Origin: QHXW01 sp035297145 | GTDB lineage: Bacteria > Acidobacteriota > Terriglobia > Bryobacterales > Bryobacteraceae | Direction: 5' to 3' | Assembly: GCA_035297145.1 (NCBI GenBank) | Contig: DATGZN010000105.1 | Span: 1 to 64,000, forward strand | DNA: 64,000 bases | Shown here: one piece after another, positions 17,455-26,340 of the stretch | How positions within the stretch are numbered: position 1 is the first letter of the stretch | How the letters are laid out: every line of letters begins with the position of its first letter | Program-made: the position numbers and the translations under genes | Notes under the pieces: model-generated | What the model was told of the DNA's origin: nothing | The model's database searches: none | Seen by the model: only the letters and a program-made list of their open reading frames with translations

Positions 17455-17940
17455 ATGATCGTCGTTGCCGATACTAGTCCGCTCCGGTACCTGGTGGTGA
17501 TTGAGCGTGAGCACCTGTTGCCGGCGCTTTACGGTCGCGTCTTGATTCCTGCCGCTGTGGCGGACGAACTCAATCACGAAAGCACACCTGAGGTGGTACG
17601 CGCTTGGCTGTCAGGGTGTCCGAGCTGGCTCGAAATACGCCAGCCCACCCAGACCCTGGAACCCAAAGTGGATCTGGACAGAGGAGAGCAAGAAGCAATC
17701 GCTCTAGCAGAGGAAGTTGCTGCCGACTTGTTGTTGGTAGACGAATGGGATGCCAGGATCGAAGCTGAACGAAGGCACCTTCGCGTCGTCGGCACGCTGC
17801 GCGTCCTGGCCGATGGCGCAAGCCGCGGCCTCACTGATCTCGAAGAAGCTTTTGAACGCTTGCGTCACACCAACTTTCGCGTGAATTCAGAATTGCTCGA
17901 ATCCTTGTTGGAAGAATACAGGCGAGCCAAGCACGAATGA
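17455..17940 (+). CDS. PIN-domain toxin (DUF3368 type)
   Basis: The 161-residue product begins MIVVADTSPLRYLVVI; the Asp in VADTSPL is the first acidic residue of the PIN nuclease site. Further acidic residues lie in DRGEQEAIALA and LLLVDEWDARIEAERR, in the positions used for metal binding in PIN ribonucleases. The DUF3368 family is nearly always paired with UPF0175. All acidic residues appear present, so the toxin is probably active. Together with the upstream gene it forms an intact toxin-antitoxin module right of the tRNA scar. Confidence 0.85.
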   Translation: MIVVADTSPLRYLVVIEREHLLPALYGRVLIPAAVADELNHESTPEVVRAWLSGCPSWLEIRQPTQTLEPKVDLDRGEQEAIALAEEVAADLLLVDEWDARIEAERRHLRVVGTLRVLADGASRGLTDLEEAFERLRHTNFRVNSELLESLLEEYRRAKHE

Positions 17941-18114
17941 TTGTCAAATCATGCCCCCGACCGATGTCACCGGGTATAGTGCTGGCAAGCAGAGATCCAT
18001 TTCCGTGTATTCCCTGTCCTTAGACAAAATTGTCAACCGGCTTGAACGCCTTTGAAATCAGCGACATTCAAGGGGAAAAACTGACGCCTGGCTAGCCGGA
18101 CGATCCCGGATGTA

Positions 18115-18649
18115 ACAAAGTTACATTGCGCCGAAAAACCGCCGGACGGAGTTTCTGCGGACAACAGGCATTTGCTCGACAAGGAGCCCATCTCTAAGCT
18201 CTGCGATGAACTTGGACTCCAGTCCACGGTCTTCCACCGCTGGCAGAAGGATAAAGGAGAAGTACCCGGAGGCGCGACCCCGGATCATCTCCGACAACGG
18301 GCCACAGTTCATTGCCAAAGACTTCAAGGAGTTCATTCGGATCTCGGGCATGACTCACGTCAGAACGTCGCCGTACTATCCCCAATCGAACGGGAAAATC
18401 GTACGATGGCACAAATCGCTCAAAGGGGAGTGCATCCGGCCGGGAACGCCGCTGTCGCTGGAAGACGCGCGGCGACTGGTGCAGGGCTACGTCGAACATT
18501 ACAACAACGTTCGCCTGAACAGCGCGGTTGGCTACATCACGCCAAAGGACATGCTCGCCGGGCGTCAGCAGGAGATCCATGCCGAGCGGGATCGGAAGCT
18601 GGAGGAGGCGCGGAAACAGCGCCAGGTTCGCCGGCAGAACGCCGCTTGA
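18115..18649 (+). pseudogene. IS3-family transposase remnant, OrfA head fused to OrfB tail
   Basis: One frame begins with HLLDKEPISKLCDELGLQSTVFHRWQKD, the helix-turn-helix part of IS3 OrfA. After about 18250 a second frame reads PRIISDNGPQFIAKDFKEFI to the end at 18649, the C-terminal integrase core of OrfB. Everything between (the rest of OrfA and the first half of OrfB) is missing. The catalytic glutamate of the DDE triad, normally in SNGKIERWHKSLK, is replaced by Val (SNGKIVRW). The element is therefore dead on two counts. Confidence 0.82.
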
Positions 18650-18926
18650 AGAACGAAGAGAACACGTTCAGAGTCGGGTAAAGTGGATAACTTCCGGTTA
18701 GCCGACATAGGGGAGTTATCTCGCCAACGCTCCAACAAAAGCGGGACCGGCGCTGGAAAGCCCCTCTGCCATCGCAGTGTAGGCATTTGCCTCGGCTCTT
18801 GATACCGTTTCGGCGCGACGCGGCCTCCTGAGACGCATTTAGTATCGACACGCCACAAAAACTTCTTGGACCTTAACGTGCACTCACAGACACGGCTGGT
18901 CACAGGTTCTCGACTGGAGGGCGGCA

Positions 18927-20012
18927 ATGATTCGAACAAATGGATTTCTCGGCTCAAAGGCTCGATCGGGTAGACAGATCTTAATCTACCTGCTGCTACC
19001 GGCTCTGTTGTCTCCGGCTTGGCCCCAAGCCGCGCCGCCGCCCCCGTACACGCAAGAAACTCCCGAACAATTGCAGCAGTTGGTAGCCCCGATTGCGTTG
19101 TATCCGGATTCGCTTGTGGCGCAGATCCTGGCCGCATCCACGTTTCCCGAGCAGGTCGTCGAGGCCGACAGGTGGCTGCAGGCGCACCTTGATTTGAAGG
19201 GCGACGCCCTGGGCCACGCCGTGGACCAACAACCCTGGGATCCAAGTGTCAAGGCGCTCACCGCATTTCCGTCCGTCCTGGGGAACATGGACAAGAACCT
19301 CTCCTGGACGTCCTCTTTAGGCGATGCCTACTACAACCAACAGCCAGAAGTAATGGATGCGATACAGGTGATGCGCCAACGAGCCCAACAGGCCGGCAAT
19401 CTGAAGAGCACGCCGCAACAAACGGTAGAGACGCAAGGCTCAACGATCGTCATTCAGCCTGCTGCTCCGGAGGTGGTCTACGTCCCGGCGTACGACCCGT
19501 GGTTGGTTTACGGAGATCCCATCGTGGCGTGGCCGGGGTGGTACCCGTATCCCGGCATCTGGTGGGACGGGCCATACCTTTCGTGGGGAATCGGCTTCGA
19601 GATCGGTTGGTTCTGGGGTTTCGGGTGGGGCTGGGGTCATTGGGGATTCGATTGGCATAACCACTGGGCAACCTATGACCACAACCGGTACTACTCCCAC
19701 AGCCGGACCTTTTACAACCGGAACAATTTCTACCAGGGTGGAGGTGAGCGGGGTGGAGGCGCGCGCGGCGAGGGTTTCAACCGCGGTGGCGTGCCATCCA
19801 GGTCCTTCAACGGAGACAGCCGGGCTGCTCGCGGATACGCGGAACCCCGCGGCCAGAGCGGCGTCCGTTCGGGAGCCTTCAGCGGCAATGAGCGCGGCGG
19901 AGAGGCACGGGAATTTTCGTCGCGTGGCAGCTCCAGCTTCGGCGGCGGCGAACGTGGCGGTGGCTTCGGGGGAGGCGGTTTCGGCGGGCATGGCGGTGGC
20001 GGGCATCGGTAG
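18927..20012 (+). CDS. DUF3300 domain protein (secreted or envelope)
   Basis: A 361-residue protein with an N-terminal signal peptide (ILIYLLLPALLSPAWPQA). The DUF3300 domain (about 40-230) carries the hallmark ELQQLVAPIALYPDSLVAQILAASTFPEQVVEA and VVYVPAYDPWLVYG. After an aromatic Trp/Gly-rich stretch (GWFWGFGWGWGHWGFDW) the C-terminal 100 residues are low-complexity Gly/Arg/Ser with many FGGGERGGG-like units, likely disordered. GACTGGAGGGCGGCA precedes the ATG. Function unknown; often adjacent to DUF2950 in Acidobacteriota, as here. Confidence 0.88.
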   Translation: MIRTNGFLGSKARSGRQILIYLLLPALLSPAWPQAAPPPPYTQETPEQLQQLVAPIALYPDSLVAQILAASTFPEQVVEADRWLQAHLDLKGDALGHAVDQQPWDPSVKALTAFPSVLGNMDKNLSWTSSLGDAYYNQQPEVMDAIQVMRQRAQQAGNLKSTPQQTVETQGSTIVIQPAAPEVVYVPAYDPWLVYGDPIVAWPGWYPYPGIWWDGPYLSWGIGFEIGWFWGFGWGWGHWGFDWHNHWATYDHNRYYSHSRTFYNRNNFYQGGGERGGGARGEGFNRGGVPSRSFNGDSRAARGYAEPRGQSGVRSGAFSGNERGGEAREFSSRGSSSFGGGERGGGFGGGGFGGHGGGGHR

Positions 20013-20025
20013 GAGAGGAAGTCAT

Positions 20026-21039
20026 ATGCGGCAAACGAACTTCGGCATTTCCAGAGTAGCGGTAGCCGCTATTCTTTGGGCGGCGTGTCTTCCCAGCGGC
20101 TCCATGGCGCAGCAGTCGGGCCAGAAGACATTTCCATCGCCGCAAGACGCGAGCACAGCGCTCTCCGATGCAGCACAGAGCAACAACGAAAAAGCGTTGC
20201 TCGAAATCCTTGGACCGGACGGTCAGCAAATCGTCTCGTCGGGAGACAAAACCGAGGACGCCCAGGACCGCGCTGATTTCGTGCGGAGATATCACGAAAT
20301 GCACCGCCTGGTGAAAGAACCGGACGGATTCACCCTGTACATCGGCGCCGAGAACTGGCCCGTGCCCATACCGCTCGTGGAGAGAGATCGCTCCTGGTAT
20401 TTCGACACCGAGGCGGGCAGGAGAGAAATTCTGTACCGCCGAATTGGGCGGAATGAAATCTCGACCATTCGCGTGTTCCAGGAACTGGTGGCCGCGGAAA
20501 AGGAATACTACTCCACACAGCACGAGTACGCCCAGAAAATCATCAGCGATGACGGGCAGCATAACGGCCTCTATTGGAAAGCCGGCGAAGGCGAATCCCA
20601 GAGCCCGATTGGTCCCCTGATCGCCTCGGCCGTTGCCGAGGGCTATGCGAAAAGCCCGAACGGCGCTCCGACTCCTTACCGCGGTTACTATTACCGTGTG
20701 CTGACACGTCAGGGGAAAAATAGCCCAGGCGGGCCGAAGAGTTACATCGCCGGCGGCAAGATGACTGCGGGCTTTGCGTTCATAGCCTACCCGGCGGAAT
20801 ACCGGTCGTCGGGCGTTATGACGTTCGTCGTGAACGATGATGGCGTCGTGTATCAAAAGGATCTCGGCTGGAAGACCGATATCCTCGCCAAAGCCATGAA
20901 GGAATACAACCCCGGTTCCGGTTGGCAAAAGGCTGAAGATCAGCAGTGGGGGAGCGCTGCTGTGAGGCGGAAGGCGTCGAGTGCGGGTTCGCGCTGGTTT
21001 TGTCGGGTCATAAAAAAGGACCAAAGCCCCCACATTTGA
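20026..21039 (+). CDS. DUF2950 domain protein (exported)
   Basis: ATG 20026 follows TAGGAGAGGAAGTCAT and lies 13 bases after the DUF3300 stop, so the two genes form an operon. The signal peptide is VAVAAILWAACLPSGSMAQQ. DUF2950 features include KTFPSPQDASTALSDAA, ILGPDGQQIVSSGD, YYRVLTRQG and GGKMTAGFAFIAYPAEYR--GVMTFVV--DGVVYQKDLG. After NPGSGWQK the last 25 residues (through IKKDQSPHI) do not look like the usual end and may come from a late frameshift. Function unknown, periplasmic. Confidence 0.87.
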   Translation: MRQTNFGISRVAVAAILWAACLPSGSMAQQSGQKTFPSPQDASTALSDAAQSNNEKALLEILGPDGQQIVSSGDKTEDAQDRADFVRRYHEMHRLVKEPDGFTLYIGAENWPVPIPLVERDRSWYFDTEAGRREILYRRIGRNEISTIRVFQELVAAEKEYYSTQHEYAQKIISDDGQHNGLYWKAGEGESQSPIGPLIASAVAEGYAKSPNGAPTPYRGYYYRVLTRQGKNSPGGPKSYIAGGKMTAGFAFIAYPAEYRSSGVMTFVVNDDGVVYQKDLGWKTDILAKAMKEYNPGSGWQKAEDQQWGSAAVRRKASSAGSRWFCRVIKKDQSPHI

Positions 21040-21260
21040 GCTCGGCGCAGGTTCTTCGATCAGGCTGTGCGAACGTGTGGCCCGTAGCGGGATTCAACTC
21101 GACGAGTCGGGTCCACCTGGACGGGATTGGTTAGCGCTGCCCAAGCCGGACCGAGGCCGAAGACTTGGGCTCGTGTTGGGCAATAAGTGTGACCGACCGG
21201 TGAGGGCTGAAATGTTGCAGCCCACGATGTTTGCTTGGCGGAGTTTCCATGCGTTCATTT

Positions 21261-21602
21261 TCACTCCCCTTTCTTCCCCGCGGCCTTCGGCGCCAGTGGC
21301 TCGGTGTAGTCGCAGCCATCTACGGGACACACGTATGTGAAACCATCTCCGTGCGCCTGGACGATCATCGGTTCCTTGTGGCTTGTGCAGCGCCGCGGTC
21401 TCCCTGGGCGGTACGTTGATGCAGCATCGTAATAGCCCCTGCCGCCATGGAACGTCTGCCGACATCCCTCCACCGGGCACTGCCATATTACGATCGTTGT
21501 GACTGCCCCGCTAACCTTTTCCCTTGCAGTTCCGAAATGCTTGATCATGCTTCGATCGGCGTGAACGTCACAGCGGGGCACTAGGTCCGGTTTTGTTGCC
21601 AT
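21261..21602 (-). CDS. Small Cys/His-rich protein, probable zinc binding
   Basis: A 113-residue protein with two CPV-GC units (CPVEGCRQTFHGG and CPVDGCDYTEP) and two C--H pairs (RCDVHAD, RCTSHKEP). The repeated arrangement C--H...CP--GC suggests two zinc ribbons or knuckles. It lies downstream of a ribbon-helix-helix gene on the same strand, 69 bases away. I do not recognise a named family. Confidence 0.62.
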   Translation of the reverse strand: MATKPDLVPRCDVHADRSMIKHFGTAREKVSGAVTTIVIWQCPVEGCRQTFHGGRGYYDAASTYRPGRPRRCTSHKEPMIVQAHGDGFTYVCPVDGCDYTEPLAPKAAGKKGE

Positions 21603-21671
21603 TGGTGCTTCACTCCCCCTTCCGCGCGGCCAGCATTCTGCTTACTTCACCGTCATCAATCGGATTGGACA

Positions 21672-21929
21672 TCACCGGCCTTTCTCCTTCCCTCCGTACT
21701 TCTTCGACCCGGGCCCACGGGCAGTTGATCCGGCTGGATTATCGCCCCCTTCGATATACGCTTTGAGCACCCCGGCCTTCGGCGCCAGCTTCTTGTCGAG
21801 CGCGGCCTGGATGAGCCAGCGGATGGCCTCGGCGCGCGCCGGGAACCTGTGCTCATGCCAGAATTCATTAACCCGGTCGAGCAACTCCTTGTCGATGTAG
21901 AAATTCAGTAGTGGTTTGGGCGATGACAT
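21672..21929 (-). CDS. Ribbon-helix-helix-like DNA-binding protein
   Basis: The 85-residue product starts MSSPKPLLNFYIDKELLDRVNEFWHEHRFPARAEAIRWLIQAALDKKL. One strand followed by two helices with the R-EAIRWLI pattern is typical of Arc/MetJ/CopG-type repressors. The C-terminal tail (GGDNPAGSTARGPGSKKYGG) looks unstructured. Such proteins serve as antitoxins or plasmid/element regulators; next to recombinase remains it is probably of mobile origin. Confidence 0.65.
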   Translation of the reverse strand: MSSPKPLLNFYIDKELLDRVNEFWHEHRFPARAEAIRWLIQAALDKKLAPKAGVLKAYIEGGDNPAGSTARGPGSKKYGGKEKGR

Positions 21930-22149
21930 GTAGGTAATATAGCCAAAATATCCTGTGTTGATAAGATGTGTTGGCTATGCTAGGCATATTAGTATAACAT
22001 CTGAACCTCATTTCAGGGCTGAAATGTTCCAGCGTGAACTCGCCTAGAATGCCGTTTTCTGGGCGCAGAAACGGCCCTCGGTTGCGTTTCTGGGCTCGGG
22101 ATGGGAGGATTTTCCCACGGTTTGCCGACAAGGCCCAAAATGGGCGAGT

Positions 22150-22690
22150 TCCGGGCCCGTGTTCGATAAGGGAACTCGGGGTTACCGGGCTTCTGCGTGC
22201 TGCTTCAGGATTCGCGCCACGTGCTCCAGCCGCCAGGCGGGAGCCATGGCGGGTCCGCAGCGCCCGATGGTTTAGCGCGGCAGCGATCCCGCGCAAGGTC
22301 TGCCCGCTCTGGCGCAGGTTCTGGACTTCGGTCAGCAGGGCCTGTTCGCCGGGGTCTGGCTCGACGTGCCGTCGGTCGGTGCAGAGGCGATATCCGAACT
22401 GAATATTGCCCACCCGCTCGCCGTTGGTGCGTTTGTGCCTGAGTGCATCGCGGGTGCGCTCCCTTCCCGCTCCCATTGCGAAACAGCCGCCATGATATTT
22501 AACACGAGCCTCCCAGCCGCGGAGCCGGTATCGAGCGATTCGGCAACCGATATCAGGGCCACACGCGCCGCTCGAATCGCTCCAGCAGCTCGCACAGGTC
22601 CTTCCCGCTGCGCGTCAGCCGGTCGAGTTTGGCCACAAAGATGGCCTGCACTTTCCAGTAATCGCTGTCTCGCACCTGCACCTCGCATGC
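22150..22690 (-). pseudogene. Serine recombinase (resolvase) remnant, frameshifted and 5'-truncated
   Basis: On the minus strand three frames in turn encode YWKVQAIFVAKLDRLTRS-KDLCELLERFERR, then RVALISVAESLDTGSAAGRLVLNIMA-VSQWERE, then GERTRDALRHKRTNGERVGNIQFGYRL and LRGIAAALNHRALRTRHG. This is the second half of a resolvase catalytic domain plus the start of the recombinase domain. The N-terminal part with the catalytic serine is absent, replaced by unrelated sequence. At least two frameshifts (about 22565 and 22455) are needed. Confidence 0.78.
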
Positions 22691-22901
22691 CACGATTTTT
22701 GGATGCTGCCAGCGAATCGCCCTGCGCGCTTCCTGTACGTCGGCACAAGAAAAGACGGATTGAGAGAGCGAGCCCGCCACTTCCCGCAGTGTGCAGCATG
22801 CGGTTTCGCTTTTCGAAACAAATGCAATCACCGCGTTCCCCCTCGAACGGACATCCCCAGCCGCAAGGCTCGAATCGGTTGAGGCTGTAAGTCCGTCTCG
22901 T

Positions 22902-22931
22902 CAACTGTCGGGGCAAGTGTCGAGACAGATG
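22902..22931. promoter_or_regulatory. Imperfect palindrome CAACTGTC-N14-GACAGATG
   Basis: Eight-base arms with one mismatch. The site has a related copy at 25936-25964 whose arms differ by a compensating pair (CTGTC/GACAG here, GTGTC/GACAC there). It lies about 90 bases beyond the stop of the STAS gene at 23021. It may be a protein-binding site or a hairpin. Confidence 0.5.
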
Positions 22932-23020
22932 TCGAAGCCGGCTCGGCCCTACGGCGCCGTGCCTCTGATATTTCGGAGCGATAACTCAACTTGCTATCAC
23001 CTCGACTCATCGGCATTGGT

Positions 23021-23314
23021 TTACTCACAACTGCGTGTCCTCGGCAGGTGGTCTGGCTGAATCGACTGAACAATGTAGGAGTTATAGATCCCCGAAGCTT
23101 TCAGGCCAACACCTCTCGTAGCGAGGTGGGTCAGCAGTGCATGGCCATCATCGCCGATTACTGAGACATCCCGCAAAAAAAGGCAGATCGGTTTTCCTTT
23201 TGAGCGTGCCTGATCACAACTCGCCTCCACCGCTTGGATATCGTCGCCCACGAGCTGTCCGTCGACCGTGATCATCGTGAGTGCGGGCTCATCAGCCGTC
23301 ATGATCCGAATCAT
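23021..23314 (-). CDS. STAS-like domain protein
   Basis: From ATG 23314 (MIRIMTADEPALTMITVDGQLVGDD) a 97-residue STAS-like protein; a start at 23359 would add 15 residues. The pattern of an N-terminal strand VTVDGQLV, helix AVEASCDQARSKG, strand PICLFLRDVSVIGDDGHALLTHL and a last helix is the STAS layout. The usual phospho-Ser position reads IGDDG. It is transcribed away from the GAF-type EBP locus. Confidence 0.6.
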   Translation of the reverse strand: MIRIMTADEPALTMITVDGQLVGDDIQAVEASCDQARSKGKPICLFLRDVSVIGDDGHALLTHLATRGVGLKASGIYNSYIVQSIQPDHLPRTRSCE

Positions 23315-23537
23315 TCTGCGGATCCCTCTAGCAAGTCCCCAATGCACGCCGGTGTCCAAGCCGCGCCGGTAGCATGATGCAAATACCCACGGCGCCGGAT
23401 TGGTGCGCCGAATGCATTCACCTTGTGTGTTCGTTCATCGGGATTGACGATGGCCGCGAGCATCAATCGTGCCGAAGGGTTCAGTCGATTTCGCATATTT
23501 CCGATCCACCGGCACGCGCAGAAAAGTGGAGGTCGAC

Positions 23538-23657
23538 ATGGCCGCTCGGATTCAAGGTCGACGGGCAAGAACAGACTGGCACTCGGAATTGGTGTTTTGG
23601 GTCCTTACAGTCGGAACCTGGATCGTGCTGTTTTGGCTGCTATGGCCGCGGCACTAA
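23538..23657 (+). CDS. Possible 39-residue single-pass membrane protein
   Basis: ATG 23538 has a very good ribosome site (GTGGAGGTCGAC). The peptide has a basic N terminus (MAARIQGRRARTDW) followed by one hydrophobic helix (LVFWVLTVGTWIVLFWLLW). It lies 200 bases upstream of the GAF-type EBP gene on the same strand. Too short for a family assignment; the ribosome site and clean membrane segment are the only support. Confidence 0.4.
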   Translation: MAARIQGRRARTDWHSELVFWVLTVGTWIVLFWLLWPRH

Positions 23658-23853
23658 CATTTCGCGCCGGCGGCTCGTCCCCCAGCAGGGGCGGCACAAG
23701 CTGATGCTGAATGGCGGCACTCGTATTCACGCCGTACGCCCGGCCGGAGAGAGCGGATATTAGCCATGCTCAAATGCAACAGTAAGTCCTCGGGAAACTC
23801 ACATCGGGCATTCGCGCCGAAGCGACGGAACACGAAACTGCTATCATTGCGCT

Positions 23854-25902
23854 GTGGGTGCCTCCTCGAGCGACATCTATGAGGCGGTCCTGGCGTTATC
23901 CCGGTCGATTGCCGGCCGCAACGATCTCAGCAGCTTGCTCTCCGGGGTAGCCGAATCCCTTCAGCGAATCGTCGCCTTTGATTTCGCGGCATTGATCCTC
24001 CACGACCGCGAGGCAAACAGCATGTGTTCCTACGTGCTCGATGCCGCAGCGCCGGCGGACATGGGCCCCGCCAGGTGCTTTCCGGTAGAGCAAGACCCTG
24101 CTGGCTGGGTTTGGACCCATCAGGAGCCTGTGGTCATTCCGCGGCTGGAGGGTGGGTCGCGTTGGCCGGAGTTCACCGCGTGGGTAAGTGCTGCTGGCCT
24201 GCGCTCGCTTACGCTGGTGCCTTTAACCGTGGGCGACAATCGCTTGGGAGCATTTGGTTTTGGCTGCCTTGCGCCGTTTGCTCCAAGCCGCGAGCAACTT
24301 GCGTTCTTGGAGAGAGTTGCCAGCGAGTTCGCGGTTGCCGTCGAGTCTTTCCTCGCCAAGCGGGATCTGTTACGAGAACGCGACCGTCTGCGTACGCTCT
24401 TCGACGTCACCAAAGTCCTTGTCTCGAAACTCTCGCCAGACGAGTTGTTCGCCGAGATTTCGGCGCAGCTCTCGAGGGTGGTCCGGCACGATTTCGCGGT
24501 GCTGACCTTGTGGAATGAGAAAACGAGAGATCTGGATACCTTTGCGCTTCATTTTACAGGCCCTCCGCTGTTCAACAGAGAGCAGTCGCACGTCGCCCCG
24601 GAGGGCATGCCTTCCGCTGAGGCGCTCGCGACCGGGAAGCCGGTGGTCGCATACGACACCGATGTGGACCGTTATCCATCTCCGCACTATCGCCGGTTTA
24701 TAGCAATGGGGTGCAAGTCCGACTGTTCAGTTCCATTGATTACAGGCAACGGCACCCTCGGTACGCTCGAGATTGCTCGGACCACCGATGATGTCTGGAC
24801 GGATAGCGATGTCGAGTTCCTCGTGGAGGTGGCGGGCCAGGTCGCCATCGCGGTGGAAAACGCTCTCTCTTATCGGGAGTTGTCCGAGATAAAGGAGCGC
24901 CTCGCTACCGAAAAACTCTATCTCGAAGACGAGATTCGCCTGGACCACAACATCGGAGACATGGTCGGCAAGGGGCCGGCTTTTCAGTCCGTACTGAAAG
25001 GTGTTCAGACGGTGGCGCCAAGCGATAGCACTGTCCTCATCCTGGGCGAAACGGGAACAGGAAAGGAACTGGTCGCCCGCGCGATTCACGAGTCCAGCCA
25101 TCGGAGCAAGGGCAGTTTTGTAAAAGTCAACTGCGCTGCAATCCCCGCCAGCCTTCTGGAGAGCGAGTTGTTCGGCCATGAAAAAGGCGCATTCACGGGT
25201 GCGGCAGGGCAGCGGATTGGACGATTTGAATTAGCGCATCAAGGTACGCTCTTTCTTGATGAAATCGGAGAAATGCCGCTCGAACTGCAGCCCAAGTTGC
25301 TTCGGGCTATCCAGGACCATGAGTTCGAGAGGGTGGGCGGGAATCGAACGATCCGCACTGACGCCCGGTTCGTGGCCGCCACCAATCGCGACCTGAAGCA
25401 AATGGTCGAGGAGAATCGATTCCGCGCCGATCTCTACTACAGGTTGCACGTCTTTCCAATCCATGTCCCGCCCCTTCGCGAGCGGCCCGAAGACATTCCG
25501 CTGCTTACCCGGTTCTTCGTGCAAAAGTACGCCGGCCGCATGAATCGCAGGATTGAGAGGATTCCTGCGGCAGTTATGGAGGCGCTTGCCCGCTACGATT
25601 GGCCTGGCAATATCCGGGAACTGCAGAATGTCATTGAAAGATCGGTGCTGCTAACGACTGGGAGCGCATTGAGTTTGGCGATGCCGGAAGTGATCAGCAA
25701 ACATCAGCCGCCGGCGTCACCCGCGAATACGGCTGAGCGGTCCGAGGCGGCTGAGCGGGAAGCGATCATCCGTGCGTTGCAGGATGCCCACGGTATCGTT
25801 GGAGGGCCGAACGGCGCAGCAGCCCGGCTCGGGCTCAAACGAACGACGCTGTATTCACGGATGCAGAAACTCAACATTTCCCGGCAGTTTCAGTATCGCT
25901 GA
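23854..25902 (+). CDS. GAF-GAF sigma-54-dependent transcriptional activator (FhlA-like EBP)
   Basis: A 682-residue activator starting at GTG 23854. Two GAF domains (about 20-165 and 185-345) precede an AAA+ domain with GETGTGKE near residue 397, GAFTGA near 445, Walker B GTLFLDEIGEM, and a Fis-type C terminus (GAAARLGLKRTTLYSRM). The architecture matches FhlA, where GAF domains bind a small signal. No Met start with a ribosome site lies close by, so the GTG is uncertain by a few codons. It reads toward hdeD and the Mla genes, which carry a candidate -24/-12 promoter, and is their most likely activator. Confidence 0.92.
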   Translation: MGASSSDIYEAVLALSRSIAGRNDLSSLLSGVAESLQRIVAFDFAALILHDREANSMCSYVLDAAAPADMGPARCFPVEQDPAGWVWTHQEPVVIPRLEGGSRWPEFTAWVSAAGLRSLTLVPLTVGDNRLGAFGFGCLAPFAPSREQLAFLERVASEFAVAVESFLAKRDLLRERDRLRTLFDVTKVLVSKLSPDELFAEISAQLSRVVRHDFAVLTLWNEKTRDLDTFALHFTGPPLFNREQSHVAPEGMPSAEALATGKPVVAYDTDVDRYPSPHYRRFIAMGCKSDCSVPLITGNGTLGTLEIARTTDDVWTDSDVEFLVEVAGQVAIAVENALSYRELSEIKERLATEKLYLEDEIRLDHNIGDMVGKGPAFQSVLKGVQTVAPSDSTVLILGETGTGKELVARAIHESSHRSKGSFVKVNCAAIPASLLESELFGHEKGAFTGAAGQRIGRFELAHQGTLFLDEIGEMPLELQPKLLRAIQDHEFERVGGNRTIRTDARFVAATNRDLKQMVEENRFRADLYYRLHVFPIHVPPLRERPEDIPLLTRFFVQKYAGRMNRRIERIPAAVMEALARYDWPGNIRELQNVIERSVLLTTGSALSLAMPEVISKHQPPASPANTAERSEAAEREAIIRALQDAHGIVGGPNGAAARLGLKRTTLYSRMQKLNISRQFQYR

Positions 25903-25935
25903 GGGCAGCCGACTCTTCCCATAGAAGCCCTTCGT

Positions 25936-25964
25936 CACGTGTCAGACGGGTGACGAGACACATG
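25936..25964. promoter_or_regulatory. Imperfect palindrome CACGTGTC-N13-GACACATG, candidate EBP site
   Basis: Eight-base arms with one mismatch, followed by TCGAAG. The copy at 22902-22931 shares the flanks (CGTCA before, ATGTCGAAG after) and the arm structure. It lies 34 bases after the EBP stop and about 250 bases upstream of the -24/-12 element, a usual enhancer distance. Confidence 0.55.
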
Positions 25965-26210
25965 TCGAAGTAGCCATAACTGTGGAGCTGCGTTGCATGT
26001 CCGCCCGGAGCAACGCCGGACGGGCTTTCCCTTCGAGACTGCCCTGGTGCGGCAGGTCCGAACCGCGTCACGGCATTCGCGCGAGAGGATCCATTCGCAG
26101 AACTTATCATTCGCCGTCATATCCGATCCGTAGTATGTGCTCCGTTCTAAACGTTTCCTCAACCAAGCGCACTTCCCTCTGGTTCCGCACTGGCCCGCGA
26201 TCCCGCCGGT

Positions 26211-26226
26211 TGGAGGTCGACTTGCA
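26211..26226 (+). promoter_or_regulatory. Candidate sigma-54 promoter of hdeD-mla operon
   Basis: TGGAGGTCGACTTGCA has TGG and TTGCA with exactly ten bases between GG and GC, matching the -24/-12 consensus at its most conserved bases. It lies 115 bases before ATG 26341. Confidence 0.58.
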
Positions 26227-26340
26227 TTTGCTGTTCGTGTTCGTTGTTGCAAGGCTCGATCGGCGCGGACCTTCAGACGGCACGAACTGTGCACGTACTT
26301 GAAAGCGTGACCTATCGAGCTCAGAAAGGAGCTAAAGAAC

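Larger units (their letters stand above)
25903..26340. other. Control region between the EBP gene and hdeD
   Basis: This 438-base stretch has no convincing gene. It contains the palindrome at 25936-25964 and the -24/-12 element at 26211-26226, which together look like an upstream activator site and a sigma-54 promoter for the hdeD-mla operon. Confidence 0.55.

Noticed and set aside
19879..21033. 384-codon minus-strand frame opposite DUF2950
   Set aside because: The plus strand carries signal peptide, ribosome site and DUF2950 motifs; the minus frame has no recognisable protein and a composition typical of an antisense frame.
23401..23416. GG-N10-GC element (TGGTGCGCCGAATGCA) upstream of the small membrane ORF and the GAF-type EBP
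   Set aside because: The -12 box reads ATGCA and the -24 side matches little beyond GG; in GC-rich DNA such matches are expected by chance, so I do not list it as a promoter.
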